From JAFGNB01 sp050304135 (lineage in GTDB: Bacteria; Fibrobacterota; Chitinivibrionia; Chitinivibrionales; Chitinispirillaceae), in NCBI GenBank assembly GCA_050304135.1, contig JBNLDC010000025.1, forward strand, positions 1 through 64,000: a DNA stretch of 64,000 nucleotides. Direction: 5' to 3'. Position numbers and translations under genes: made by a program. The notes beneath the pieces were generated by a model. It searched no databases. It was not told the origin of the DNA and was given only the letters and a program-made list of their open reading frames with translations. This document shows, in pieces, positions 17,124 to 26,783 of the stretch (position 1 is the stretch's first letter; every line of letters begins with the position of its first letter).

Positions 17124-17942
17124 TCACCGCACCGAATCCAAAGACCGGATTACTACTCCGATTACCCCAACTCCCGCAGCCGCACATACTGCAGGCGGTA
17201 GATCAAGTCCGAGTGCGAGAAGAAATCCGGCAATGCTCCCGGTAATACCGGTAATGATTACCGTCGTGAGGTAGCGGTTCACCCCTTTTTTTCCGCTGTC
17301 ACCGAACAGTGCGGGAAATACCATGAGCGCAGTAACGAGCAGTGGCCCGACCGTGGCGACGCCGACGGTGACGGTTGCCGCTATCGATGAATACACAATT
17401 ACCACGAACAAACGGTAGCGCGGCGCGGTGGTCCTGAAGAACGTTTCGTCGGCGCACCAGGAATACAGTACCTGCCTGCGCAGGATTCCCGCGGCAAGCA
17501 GAACGGCGGCGCCTATGGTGATGGCGGTAGTTTCCGGAACGCCCGCAGCCATTACTTCGCCGTTGAGCAGATGGCTGATATTGTTGTGTGCATGGGGGGA
17601 AAGTGCGGAAAAGAGCATGGTGCACACCTGCCCGCCGGTAAAAAGCCCGGCAAGACGCAGTTCGCGCAGGCGGCCGCCGGTGTGTCCGCTGACGAAAGGC
17701 AGTATCGCCGCAAGGGTGAGTGTTGTGGCTACCGGGAAGAGAATCAAACTGTTGTCGGCATCGAGGCCGGTAACAAGCACCAGTGCCGTTGCCGCGTTCG
17801 CGACCGACGGGAGCGCCAGCGCAAGCATTATTTCATTGCGCAACGAGAGCAGTGCCCCTGTGGCTGGAATGACCGCGGCGGTGGCGATGACCAGCAGAAG
17901 CGGGACAATCGAGAATGCGAGCAGGCTGATGAGGCTATCCAT
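17124..17942 (-). CDS. znuB: Zinc/manganese-type ABC transporter permease
   Basis: This inner-membrane permease of about 272 residues belongs to the ABC-3 (ZnuB/MntB) family. It has some eight hydrophobic helices and the family signature near VGVATVGPLLVTALMVFPAL, where the cytoplasmic loop meets the ATPase. It forms the membrane channel for a divalent metal, with the ATPase and binding protein encoded just upstream. ATG at 17942 is preferred for its GGAG; an in-frame ATG at 17960 is possible. It overlaps znuC slightly, as expected of translationally coupled genes. Confidence 0.85.
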   Translation of the reverse strand: MDSLISLLAFSIVPLLLVIATAAVIPATGALLSLRNEIMLALALPSVANAATALVLVTGLDADNSLILFPVATTLTLAAILPFVSGHTGGRLRELRLAGLFTGGQVCTMLFSALSPHAHNNISHLLNGEVMAAGVPETTAITIGAAVLLAAGILRRQVLYSWCADETFFRTTAPRYRLFVVIVYSSIAATVTVGVATVGPLLVTALMVFPALFGDSGKKGVNRYLTTVIITGITGSIAGFLLALGLDLPPAVCAAAGVGVIGVVIRSLDSVR

Positions 17943-18564
17943 GTGCCACTCCATTTCCAACAGGGATTACCCGCGCATTTCTGCCGAAATCCGCAGCATG
18001 GGCAACCGCGATTACTGCCGCGTCATCATGCGCGGTGACGTCGTCGATAAGGACTCCAATAATCGATTCAGAGTGTTGATCGACATTTGCTGTCGGTTCG
18101 TCGAGAACGAGCAGGCGCGGCCTGCGTACCAGTGCTCGTGCAAAGAGTACCCGTCGTTTCTGCCCGCCCGAGAGGTCGCCGAATCGGGTGCCCCGTTTAT
18201 CCTCCATACCGATCCTCTCCAGTGCCTCCCGGGCCAATACCAAGGCTTTTTGGGAGGGAAGGTGCGCCGCTGCACAGCTGACTATATCGAGTGCGGTGAA
18301 GGGAATCGCATCGGCAACGGCACTCTCCTGCGGCACATATCCCACGTTAATGCGGTCGAGGTACCAGCTGACATTGCCTCGAAGCGTGTAGGCCAATCCG
18401 AACAACCCCTTGACAACGGTTGACTTGCCGCAACCGTTCGGTCCCCTGAGCACGAGAAAATCACCGGGGGCGGCGGAGAACGTTATGTTCTCCACTACCG
18501 GTGCTCCGTTTCTGCGGTACCCGAACGCGGCCTCTTCCAGCACGAGATAAGGCGCTACGCTCAT
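17935..18564 (-). CDS. znuC: Zinc/manganese-type ABC transporter ATPase
   Basis: This ABC ATPase has 209 residues. It carries Walker A GPNGCGKST (about 39), Q-loop VPQES, signature LSGGQKRR (about 138), Walker B LLVLDEPTAN and switch His in VAHAAD. It powers uptake through the permease encoded next. ATG at 18564 follows GGGAGG; the longer frame to 18681 overlaps znuA and is Arg-rich noncoding. It is slightly shorter than E. coli ZnuC because it lacks the C-terminal extension. Confidence 0.87.
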   Translation of the reverse strand: MSVAPYLVLEEAAFGYRRNGAPVVENITFSAAPGDFLVLRGPNGCGKSTVVKGLFGLAYTLRGNVSWYLDRINVGYVPQESAVADAIPFTALDIVSCAAAHLPSQKALVLAREALERIGMEDKRGTRFGDLSGGQKRRVLFARALVRRPRLLVLDEPTANVDQHSESIIGVLIDDVTAHDDAAVIAVAHAADFGRNARVIPVGNGVAHG

Positions 18565-19529
18565 CGGGCACCTCCCGTCAGGCCGCCGAGCAGCTGCTTG
18601 AGGTTGTACCGCTGCAGGTCGGTCCACGAGGTGATCTCTTTCTGCGCCCCCACGGCATTGGCGATACGGACGGCTTTGCACCCGAGGGAACGGGCAAGTT
18701 TTTTTGGCAGTTTCGGATTTTGCGCCTGGTTGTAAATAATAAGCCGAACCCCGTGTTCTCTGCCGAGCTGTTCAAGCTCCCTGAGGTGTGCGGCGGTGGG
18801 AGGGACTCCCGCTTTCGGCTCGATGCTCCCGGCGATCGGCATATGATAAAACGCGCAGAGGTACGACATGTCGGGGTGATACTCAATAATCGTGATGCCG
18901 TCGAGCGGTTTACCCTGCACCTGAAGTTTGTTTGTCAATTCGGTAAGTTCCTTCCGGTAGGCATTGCCGTTTGCGGCGAACGACGGTGCCTGCTGCGGCA
19001 GTGCGGCGGCGAGCGCCTTTTCGATATTACCCGCCATAACGGTACCGCACTGGGGGCCGATGTTGTAGTGCGGGTTGCCGAGCGGGTGCTGTTCGCCTTC
19101 GCTGCGGTCAAGTCGTTCGGGAATGTCGAGCAGTGTGATGCCTTCGTAACAGTCGATCCATCCGGGGCCGTTTTCCCGTATTGTCGGGTTACGGGCCTCG
19201 TCGGCAAGCGGCGGGAGCCACGCGTGTTCGGCATCGAGTCCCAGGGTGAGGAGTATATCCGCCCTGTTGAGTTTGGGGAGAAACGTCGGTCGGGCGGGAA
19301 CCGCATGCAGGTCTTCGCGTCCGGTGGCGAGTGACACGACCGAGACTGCACTGTCGCCGATATTCTGTGCCATGTCGGCGAGATCGGGAACCGAGGCGAC
19401 GACGTTGAGTTTTGCTTTCGCGAAAACAGTCGGTGCCGGCAGTATGATCATCGCAATAAAACACCATGATCGTACTGCTGCGTTCAACGTGTGTGAGTGA
19501 TATCCGGTTGCAGTGTCTGTCTGTTTCAT
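18561..19529 (-). CDS. znuA: Periplasmic zinc-type binding protein
   Basis: This protein of 322 residues has an export signal (hydrophobic stretch 21-37, ending VFA). It is a cluster A-I metal-binding protein: metal-ligand positions DLHAVPARP (His about 75), NPHYNIGP (second His), IIEYHPDMSYL and a C-terminal IANAVGAQKEI. The canonical DPH-x3-P reads DLH-x3-P. It delivers the metal to ZnuBC. Its start overlaps the stop of the outer-membrane gene upstream by 4 bp, and its stop overlaps the znuC start by 4 bp. Confidence 0.83.
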   Translation of the reverse strand: MKQTDTATGYHSHTLNAAVRSWCFIAMIILPAPTVFAKAKLNVVASVPDLADMAQNIGDSAVSVVSLATGREDLHAVPARPTFLPKLNRADILLTLGLDAEHAWLPPLADEARNPTIRENGPGWIDCYEGITLLDIPERLDRSEGEQHPLGNPHYNIGPQCGTVMAGNIEKALAAALPQQAPSFAANGNAYRKELTELTNKLQVQGKPLDGITIIEYHPDMSYLCAFYHMPIAGSIEPKAGVPPTAAHLRELEQLGREHGVRLIIYNQAQNPKLPKKLARSLGCKAVRIANAVGAQKEITSWTDLQRYNLKQLLGGLTGGAR

Positions 19530-20812
19530 CGTTGCCTCCCGTGAGTATGGTATCCGATTGTCGCATCGTACTGGAGCATGATTCTGTTGATCTGGTTTAG
19601 GGCGCCCGGATAGGCGTAACGGGAATATTCAAGGCGCACATACTGATAGTGGGTGATGTTGAGCGTCATGAATCCACCCGTTCGCTGTTTGAGCCTGCCG
19701 AGGTAATCGTTCGCGGCGAACCACTCACCGAAAGCACCGAACTGCCACCGCTCCGACTGTCGCCAGGCCAGCCAGCTGAACACTCCCAGACGATTGCAGT
19801 AATCTTCGAACAGCATATCGCCTGCCGAACGCTCGAAACCTTCATACGATCCGAGCATTTCGGCGCCGATCTGGAGATTGCGGTATTTGTTGGCGGTGAG
19901 CGGATGCCAGAAGAGCGTAACGTCGGCACCGTAGAGCAGTTTGCCGTAGGTGCGACCGTCAAGTTCCTCACGCCGGGTCTGTTTGTACCGGTGCTGATAG
20001 ATGCCGCTCGCTCCCGCGTCGATGCTGACCTGCGGGCCGAACTCGAAGGTCGTGGTAATCCGTCCGCCGTAGGCGAATCCGTCGGGACGCCGGTTGCCGG
20101 ATACGGCTACCGGGTCAGCCGATGACAGTTCTCCGGCAAGCGCGAGAAGATCATCCTCGTAGTAAATTTCTCCGTTCGGTCCGTGCCAGTGGCTGCCGTG
20201 CTGTTCAGCACCAATCTGTTCGGCGATTTCCTGCGCGGTCATCGACGAATTGGAACTCCCGGTTGACGGATCGACATCGTGGGTGTGTCCCTGAATACGG
20301 TCGTAGGCGCTCAGGGTGAGTTCAATGTAATGGTCCACCGGGAGCATCCATGAGAGTTCCGCTCCCGTGAGTGCCAGCAGTCCGCCGGTATACTCAAGGT
20401 AGATCCGTGGTGCCGAGGTGAACGGCATCATATGCACGTGAAACCGGTTCCACCGGCCGAAATTCGCATGCATCAATCCAATCTTTCCCTTGAGATTCAG
20501 GGGAAGATAGGGAAATTCAGCATACGCTTCGTGAAGCTCCGCTCCGTGTTCCGAAATAAGCACGTTACCGAGCAGCGAGGCGTAGGGGTCGATGTTGGCA
20601 CTCACGACGAGTTCCGCTCCCCGAAGGGAAACCCCCGGACTTTTCCAGGAACCTTCGAGATCATTCATATCCGCCACGCCGTCGAGCGTGAGGCCGATAT
20701 CCGGGTTCTGCCAGGCGGGGGGAGCGAGACTCGCGGCCCGGGGAGCCAGAAACAGTCCGAAAATAAGTATCGTTGCCGCTGCTGTTTTTCGCAGGTCAAT
20801 CATCATGATCAT
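19526..20812 (-). CDS. His-rich outer-membrane beta-barrel protein linked to zinc uptake
   Basis: This exported protein of 428 residues has a signal peptide (about 5-28) and alternating aromatic/polar strands ending in YDATIGYHTH, consistent with a beta-barrel. A His/Asp/Ser-rich loop (IQGHTHDVDPSTGSS, then EQHGSHWHGPNG) lies mid-protein and could bind zinc at the surface. ATG at 20812 follows GGAGG with 6-base spacing. It overlaps znuA by 4 bp, so it is very probably part of the same metal-uptake unit, acting as an outer-membrane metal gate or receptor. I do not recognise a named family. Confidence 0.65.
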   Translation of the reverse strand: MIMMIDLRKTAAATILIFGLFLAPRAASLAPPAWQNPDIGLTLDGVADMNDLEGSWKSPGVSLRGAELVVSANIDPYASLLGNVLISEHGAELHEAYAEFPYLPLNLKGKIGLMHANFGRWNRFHVHMMPFTSAPRIYLEYTGGLLALTGAELSWMLPVDHYIELTLSAYDRIQGHTHDVDPSTGSSNSSMTAQEIAEQIGAEQHGSHWHGPNGEIYYEDDLLALAGELSSADPVAVSGNRRPDGFAYGGRITTTFEFGPQVSIDAGASGIYQHRYKQTRREELDGRTYGKLLYGADVTLFWHPLTANKYRNLQIGAEMLGSYEGFERSAGDMLFEDYCNRLGVFSWLAWRQSERWQFGAFGEWFAANDYLGRLKQRTGGFMTLNITHYQYVRLEYSRYAYPGALNQINRIMLQYDATIGYHTHGRQR

Positions 20813-21353
20813 GCGATGCCTCCTCAATGACTACACTGAGCGTATCGGTATCAACTGGACCGAAATGGAGAATATTACCGCCGGTTCGGGCTTCGAACAG
20901 TACCGCCTGTTTGATCAGGGTGCTACCGGTCGAGTCGAAAATTTCAGCCGCACCGATTGTTTCCTCCAGTTCGAGTGTATCGTCAACCGCAAGGTCGCCT
21001 TCGATGTGACGGTTGGTAACGCTCAGAGGAAGCTCCCGGTTCGTCATCACCAGAAAATCACCGGTGAGGTCGGGACCGAAATGAAGATAGCCACCGTTGC
21101 CTCCGACCATCGGTTGAAGGGCCACGTCAAGGCGTCGGTGATCGAAATCGTCCAGGCCGAGATGGGGTCCCGGAGGTACGGTGTCGGCCTCGACCGGAAC
21201 GCCCGTCTGATCGGACATGTGCAGGAGCGCGTGTTCAATCACGGAAAAAAGCTCCTCTTCAGATTCGGTAAGGATCGTCGAGGTGGTGCTGCTGCAGCTG
21301 AGCCCTCCGATCATAAAAAACAGAATTGGAAACAGATATCGCAGTATGTTCAT
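20796..21353 (-). CDS. His-rich lipoprotein of the zinc operon
   Basis: This lipoprotein of 185 residues has a hydrophobic leader and lipobox GLSC (residues 16-19). The mature protein has beta-rich blocks (HLGLDDFDHRRLDVAL, GGYLHFGPDLTGDFLVM, NILHFGPVDTDTLSVV) with repeated HFGP motifs and a metal-binding-looking tail SHDHDD. The final codons overlap the start of the outer-membrane gene by 17 bp, indicating coupled translation. It probably hands metal between envelope layers, as an inference from position and His/Asp content. ATG at 21353 is preceded by AAGG; longer frames lack a leader. Confidence 0.65.
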   Translation of the reverse strand: MNILRYLFPILFFMIGGLSCSSTTSTILTESEEELFSVIEHALLHMSDQTGVPVEADTVPPGPHLGLDDFDHRRLDVALQPMVGGNGGYLHFGPDLTGDFLVMTNRELPLSVTNRHIEGDLAVDDTLELEETIGAAEIFDSTGSTLIKQAVLFEARTGGNILHFGPVDTDTLSVVIEEASHDHDD

Positions 21354-21635
21354 GGACAACCTTTCTGTTGTCGTTTTTAAAGTATCTTGATGTTTTATCG
21401 CGTTTGTCGATACGAGTCGACGTACCGCCCCTGTGGCTGCCAACGGGAGTCGGTGGGTGAACAGATGCGTTACAAACCACCGGTGTCGTGACATAACCGG
21501 ACACACCACAGTCTGTTGAAACTGTCTGTCGAAGTGAAATAACCGCAGATTACCGGAACTGCTGTCGACGTGAGAAACCATGCACGATTTCAGCTACGGG
21601 TAATCCGTTTGCCGCTTAGGTTTCGTCGAAAAAAA

Positions 21636-21914
21636 TCAGGAATAGTGTTGACGCGCAGGAGGGGCGCGTGTGCGGTAGGAAGGTCGCGTCCCGACGGGAG
21701 CACGCGATGAGGGTATAACGTAAGTGATGGAGCTACTGATAACGGCCAGGCTGATGAGAACAGTCGCAACCATTGCCGCCGACTGACCGGCAAGCAGGCA
21801 GATCGAACAGTTGTCGTGTTCGCCGTGATCGTCGTGCGTGTGCAGGGGAACAATCACCGTAAACAGGACGGTGAGCCAGGTGACGATGAAAATATGAAAC
21901 GATTTGCGATTCAT
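21636..21914 (-). CDS. Small membrane protein with HTHDDHGEHDNCSIC motif
   Basis: This protein of about 92 residues has one N-terminal and one central membrane segment. Between them lies a periplasmic-looking metal motif (HTHDDHGEHDNCSIC), then a basic tail. The layout recalls DUF2946-like small proteins found beside metal-uptake genes. It is the first gene on the minus strand before the lipoprotein and zinc operon, separated by 282 bp, so it may share the operon or have its own promoter. No strong ribosome-binding site precedes ATG 21914. Confidence 0.55.
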   Translation of the reverse strand: MNRKSFHIFIVTWLTVLFTVIVPLHTHDDHGEHDNCSICLLAGQSAAMVATVLISLAVISSSITYVIPSSRAPVGTRPSYRTRAPPARQHYS

Positions 21915-22118
21915 CGGTGTCCGGTTGCGGGACTTTCGGTTGAAGAGAATTTCGCAATGTCCGGCAGGTACCATAAAAGATACATTATTACGGGAAATTC
22001 AGGGGATTATTGAAGGAACGCATATGAGAGGGAAAATAGTGCTGTTCGGGATGACGGATTTTATCTCCCGAGGGTATGCTACCGGAGCAATTTCCCGATT
22101 GATTTGATTGAGATGCAT

Positions 22119-22141
22119 CCCCGCAACGATCCGTTGCGGGG
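22119..22141 (-). terminator. Probable terminator hairpin
   Basis: A perfect 10-bp stem (CCCCGCAACG/CGTTGCGGGG, 3-nt loop) lies 36 bp beyond the stop codon of the minus-strand membrane gene. No T-run follows, so termination strength is uncertain. Confidence 0.5.
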
Positions 22142-22176
22142 GTGATCATCGCCTGCTCCTGACTGCAGGGGCACCT

Positions 22177-23286
22177 TCATGCACATTGTAATCCGCCACG
22201 TCCGGCCGGAAGCCAGCCGATACAACGCGCCATACGGATGACCAGCAGAACGAAAACGGGCAGTGTCGCAACGAATGCCACCGTGGCCAGGCCAATCCAT
22301 ACGCGCGAGGGGAACAGGCTGTGCTGAAGCAACAGGGTCATCACCGTCCAGGCGATTGGTACGCAGGAGAGGGCCCATTGATTACCGACATAGTTCCCTT
22401 TTGTCAGGTCACTTCTGATCGTTGTGAAAAGCAGGCGAAGTCCGAAAAGTGCATAGCCGGTAACAAATGCCCACGAAACAAGCACCGCCAGACCTGCCGG
22501 AACGTGCATTGACCAGGAGAACCATCGCTCAGCGTACTGTGACCAGTGGGCAAAAGCAATTCCATACAGAACCACTGTCGGTACCATGTTGAGCATTGAA
22601 TATGCTCCACCGAGCGGAGGAAGCGCCGGAGAAGCGAGTTGGTTGCGGACAATTGTCGGTAAAAGAATCGAGATGAGGAACAGTCCGAAAAGTGCGGTAA
22701 TGGCTGAGCCGATTCCGGCGATATGTGCCACCCATCCGATATCTGCCATAGAGGCGATAAAGGAACCGGATGCGGCTACCAGTCCGAGGGTGAGCGACGG
22801 AAACAGCCAGACAAAACCCAGCCTGGTGATTTCGATCGATTGCGAATAAAGTACTGCCACCAGATCTGCAATCCGGAACAGTGATGTGGCAGCAAGAAAA
22901 GCCCAGAAAACCGCAAGTACCGGCATCCATAAGAACGACCATGTATCAAAGCCGGGAACAACGCTGTGCAGTGGGCCGAGAAATACGTTGATACTCATGG
23001 CGAGACTGCCGAGCGGCATCAGGATTTGCGGGCTGCGCATCCAATTCTTCCGTAGCGTAGCCTGTCCGGGACCGGTGAACCATTTTCTGCCCTGAATAAG
23101 GAGGCCTGCCGTAAGCCCGTAATGAACCAGTATAAAAAATACACTTACCGTGGTAAGGACTGTTGCCGGAATGCCGTGTGCATCGGAGGCTGTCTTGAGA
23201 AACCACGGAGCTGAAGCCAGACCGCCGGTGGCCATAGCCGAGAGAAACCGGATAGGTTGAAACGTTTCTTTTTCAATCGCGTTCAT
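22177..23286 (-). CDS. Polytopic membrane protein (TehA/SLAC1- or TsoY-like)
   Basis: This integral-membrane protein of 369 residues has about ten hydrophobic helices. Its opening FQPIRFLSAMATGGLASAPWF and regular pairs of helices resemble the TehA/SLAC1 voltage-dependent anion channel fold, or the related TsoY-type proteins. The substrate is unknown. ATG at 23286 is chosen over the longer frame because the first helix begins shortly after it and AAGGA lies upstream. It is single, with a hairpin downstream and a long noncoding region upstream. Confidence 0.55.
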   Translation of the reverse strand: MNAIEKETFQPIRFLSAMATGGLASAPWFLKTASDAHGIPATVLTTVSVFFILVHYGLTAGLLIQGRKWFTGPGQATLRKNWMRSPQILMPLGSLAMSINVFLGPLHSVVPGFDTWSFLWMPVLAVFWAFLAATSLFRIADLVAVLYSQSIEITRLGFVWLFPSLTLGLVAASGSFIASMADIGWVAHIAGIGSAITALFGLFLISILLPTIVRNQLASPALPPLGGAYSMLNMVPTVVLYGIAFAHWSQYAERWFSWSMHVPAGLAVLVSWAFVTGYALFGLRLLFTTIRSDLTKGNYVGNQWALSCVPIAWTVMTLLLQHSLFPSRVWIGLATVAFVATLPVFVLLVIRMARCIGWLPAGRGGLQCA

Positions 23287-24081
23287 GGATGTTCGTCCTT
23301 TGTCTGAATGTTGATTGTAAACTGGTTGCACCGGTACTGAAGGGTCCATCGGGTTCCACACAGGGTAAATGGTGTAAGGCTGTAATCGACTGGACCGGAA
23401 GTGAGGTACAGTTAAGCAGTATTAAAGTGCATTTTTCATGCCAAGATTGAAAATGCCGGTGGCGGTAGTGGATGGTTTCTTTTAATTGTTGATATATACC
23501 AATAACATACCAGGTATGCATCCGGGGCGTACTCGTGGTATCGGTAGCTCTTTAGACTGAAAAGGATTAACTTGAAATTAACTTAAGATTAACATGGTTA
23601 GTCTTTTGTTAGTATGTCGGGAGATGGTACGATACAGAGATGATCGTCACAGTACGGGTGGAATTCTGCGTTACTGAAGAATAATTGAGAGTGGTATTCA
23701 ACAGATACCCTGCTTTGCGGGATTTCGGGTGATAGCCGGTGTTTCTTGAGTGGGGATCTGTTTGGTCTGGGTGTGTTTCTTCCATGCAGATATAATTAGT
23801 TCCTGTTCAGGATTGGCCATTTCCGGACACTGAGGCTCTCGAAGTGACCGAGTTTCCCGTTAAAATGTGTCACTTCGAGAGCCTCAGTGTCCGTTATAGA
23901 ATAAACTATTCAATCCTGAACAGGAACTAATTACTGATTCCACAATTCGGGAAACCCCGCTTATCTGGTATCTATCTGTTTATTCAAAACAGGAATACTC
24001 CGTCCTGTGTCATGATTATTCCTTAGTGTTTGGTATCCGCTGTTGCACACCGTTTTGTTATACCGCTTTTAGCCTCCGGTC
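23287..24081. other. Long intergenic region with TTAAC-rich promoter DNA and a nested repeat
   Basis: Next to the membrane gene the region is AT-rich, with several TTAAC/GTTAG motifs (23566-23615) that could be regulator sites for that gene. The centre holds the nested inverted repeat at 23793-23933. No ORF is supported. Confidence 0.5.
23793..23933. repeat. Nested inverted-repeat (MITE-like) element
   Basis: Perfect 23-bp outer arms (23793-23815 and 23911-23933) enclose perfect 25-bp inner arms (23824-23848 and 23869-23893) with a 20-nt loop. There is no ORF, and the whole can fold into one long interrupted hairpin. No clear target-site duplication flanks it. It lies 148 bp beyond the 3' end of the primase-helicase gene. 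Confidence 0.85.
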
Positions 24082-26622
24082 TTAAATCAGGAGGCCCCGT
24101 GCTTCTTCCTCCGAAGTAAATACACCTACGGAAGATGGACCGCGCGGGGAGGATTCACTCGACTGTAATTCTTTCATTACATACCCAATCGACCGGTATC
24201 CCGGTTTCCGGCGTTCGAACATCCGTGCAAGAACGGGTACATTCGCATCGACATAGTCGTAGATGATGACCTGCTTTTTTGAATAGTGTACCCGATGAAG
24301 TCGACCTGCGTACTGGGCAAGGGTGCCCCGCCATGAAACCGGATGAGCAAGGAACAGGGTATCCAGACGGGCGTCATCGAAGCCTTCACCTATGAAACGA
24401 CCGGTCGCGACGATTACCGCTCTGTCGGTTTTTTTCCTTTCGGAGAGTTCTTTCATCAGAAGTGCATTTTTTTTCCTGCCGGTTCCTCCCTGCAGAATAA
24501 AAACTCTGCACCCTTGTGCCGTGAGCAGTGTCGAAAGTTGTTTAACATGGTCGCGGCGTTCCGTAAGAATGAGCGGTGATCGGCCGTGTTCTACGGCATT
24601 ACAGACATCGTTGGTAATCAGGACGTTTCGATTGTTATCATCACACATTTCCGTGTAAATCTGCTGGATCTGAGGATGCTCGTCAGTTGTGTGCCGGATC
24701 TGAAACTCCGTTAGCCGGGGAATTACCTCATGCGTAAATGGCCGTGCGGTGGCCTGTTCCTTATCGGTTACCCGGTATCGCAATGGCCCGAGTTGCATGA
24801 AAATGATCGGGTGGTGACCGTCTTTCCGGGTGACGGTTGCCGAGAGCCCAAGAAAGTACCGGCCCTTGCATTTTTTTGCCACCAGTTCAAAGGTAGGAGC
24901 GGTTATATGATGGCACTCATCCACGATCATCTGACCGTAGTCCGCGACAATATCGGCAACAGTGCCTTTTCTGCACAAACTCTGGATAAGTGCTACATCA
25001 ATGATCCCTGACGGTCTTTTTTTACCGCTGCCGATCTGTCCGATAGAATTTTTCGGTAATTCGAGAAAGGTTCGTAACCGTTCCATCCATTGATGAAGCA
25101 ACTGTGTTCTGTTGACTAGAATGAGTGTGTTGACACCGCGTTGCGCGATGATGAATGCGGCGATGACCGTTTTTCCGAATGCAGTTCCTGCCGAGAGAAC
25201 ACCGGTATCATGGTTGAGCAGTGCGTTTGCCGCAAGTGTTTGTTCCGGACGCAATTCACCATGAAAATCACAATGAATCGGAGTCCCCCCGTACCGTTCG
25301 TCCTGCACAGAATGGCTGATTCCTGTTGTATCCAGAAATGTTGTTACCTCTTCAAGACTTCCCCGCGGCAGGGCAACATAGTGCCGGTGGTCCTCACAGC
25401 AGGATATGATACGGGGCTTTCCGAAGGTGGACATACGCATTGCCTGGGCCCGGTAAAACTCCGGATTCTGGAATGCCGGGATACGGATCAACCGGTTACG
25501 CAGTTGCGGGGAGAGATTTTCTTTCGGAATGTACAGCTGGTCACCGAGAACCAGTTGCAGGTGATCCGGTAACGGTCCGGTTATTTTTTTATCTTCAGAG
25601 TTTCCGGATGGAGGAACGGTCCAGGGTTTGTCGTCATCTTCATCCGTTACCGCCATACGTACTGCGATAATGCGTTCTTTCCGGGCGGCGTCATTTGCGA
25701 TTGCTTCCACGTTCACCCGTTCCATTTTTTTTACCGCCGAGAGAAACTGCCACTGGTCGTTATACGGTTGCATGGCATCATCGATGAACAGGGAATTACC
25801 TTTCTCTGCAGGGAGTTTCTGAAAGGGCAGCGCAATCAGGTTGCCGAAACCGTTATTTTCATTTGGAATGATATCCTGACTCGGAAACAGGCGGTCATAA
25901 GAGTCAAATCCGATTTCAGGACGCTCCTCCATCACCTCCGTCAACAAAAAGCTCCCCAACCGTCGTGTGGTAACAGCCGGAACCGGCTCACTGAAAAATA
26001 TCCATACATGCCCGCCTGCACCTGATCGTGAGCGTTCAAGAACTGCGGGGATATCCATCGAACGGCATTTTTCCAGAAATGCAACAGTATCCTCCCGCCA
26101 GGATGATTTGTCAAAATCAACAGCAAGAAACCGGCAGGTGCTGTCCGGAAGAAGCGGGTAGACCCCGATGGTAAAATCCTTTTTGTAGCGGTCGACAGGA
26201 TTGTGTCCTATGAGATGGTTACGGATTATTTCATCAGACAACGGAATGAAAACCCGTGAGGAACACTCGTTGCATTTGATTGCTGGTTTGCGGCAGACAC
26301 CCTTTACCCATTCATTCCGGCACGCAGGTTGATAGCCACTTTTACCTGTTTTTACGCTCTCGAAACGACGGGGGAAAATGTCTTCTCGGCCGCGGAACAG
26401 GGAACGGAAGAGGGCGATTTTTAATTGAGTGGGAGATTTTCCGGTGACGAGGTTGTCGTTTGTGCTGTTCCCGGAACAGACGTCAGTTGAAGGTAGTGAA
26501 TGATTGGATGCCGCCGCTTGGGTTCTTTTTAGTTCGGCAATCCTGGCAAGCAGTTCGGAACGACGTGCGTCAAGGTCGCGGAGTTCTTGTTCGGTTGATT
26601 TGATGAGGTGGTCGGGGCGCAT
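24082..26622 (-). CDS. TOTE-type AEP primase-helicase
   Basis: This protein has 846 residues. A short coiled coil (1-35) is followed by a Cys cluster (C101, C110, C117, C120). Next comes an archaeo-eukaryotic primase-like domain with catalytic AVDFDKSSW (D169, D171) and RSGAGGHVWIFF (about 200-210), as in TOTE conflict-system proteins. A superfamily 2 helicase follows: Walker A GTAFGKT (479-485), DECHH (568-572), LSAT, and QYAGRLHR in the second RecA lobe. TOTE proteins are thought to act in defence or element conflict; partners such as a nuclease are not adjacent. A damaged SIR2 gene lies upstream. There is no clear ribosome-binding site. Confidence 0.75.
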   Translation of the reverse strand: MRPDHLIKSTEQELRDLDARRSELLARIAELKRTQAAASNHSLPSTDVCSGNSTNDNLVTGKSPTQLKIALFRSLFRGREDIFPRRFESVKTGKSGYQPACRNEWVKGVCRKPAIKCNECSSRVFIPLSDEIIRNHLIGHNPVDRYKKDFTIGVYPLLPDSTCRFLAVDFDKSSWREDTVAFLEKCRSMDIPAVLERSRSGAGGHVWIFFSEPVPAVTTRRLGSFLLTEVMEERPEIGFDSYDRLFPSQDIIPNENNGFGNLIALPFQKLPAEKGNSLFIDDAMQPYNDQWQFLSAVKKMERVNVEAIANDAARKERIIAVRMAVTDEDDDKPWTVPPSGNSEDKKITGPLPDHLQLVLGDQLYIPKENLSPQLRNRLIRIPAFQNPEFYRAQAMRMSTFGKPRIISCCEDHRHYVALPRGSLEEVTTFLDTTGISHSVQDERYGGTPIHCDFHGELRPEQTLAANALLNHDTGVLSAGTAFGKTVIAAFIIAQRGVNTLILVNRTQLLHQWMERLRTFLELPKNSIGQIGSGKKRPSGIIDVALIQSLCRKGTVADIVADYGQMIVDECHHITAPTFELVAKKCKGRYFLGLSATVTRKDGHHPIIFMQLGPLRYRVTDKEQATARPFTHEVIPRLTEFQIRHTTDEHPQIQQIYTEMCDDNNRNVLITNDVCNAVEHGRSPLILTERRDHVKQLSTLLTAQGCRVFILQGGTGRKKNALLMKELSERKKTDRAVIVATGRFIGEGFDDARLDTLFLAHPVSWRGTLAQYAGRLHRVHYSKKQVIIYDYVDANVPVLARMFERRKPGYRSIGYVMKELQSSESSPRGPSSVGVFTSEEEARGLLI

Positions 26623-26783
26623 AAAAAAGATGAAAAAATCAGTTCTATTAATGCAATGGTAGTTGATTTTGAAAATAATACAATCGCGGCAGGTTTACTT
26701 CTTTTTCACTTTAATGATGGAACCTCAAATTATTTTGGGATTATGATGATTAAAAGATCAACAACAACACTGAGGTTGGAAGT

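Noticed and set aside
22024..22107. A 27-codon plus-strand frame with a good GAAGGA before its ATG
   Set aside because: It is too short to judge, has no family and lies between two minus-strand genes; a leader peptide cannot be excluded.
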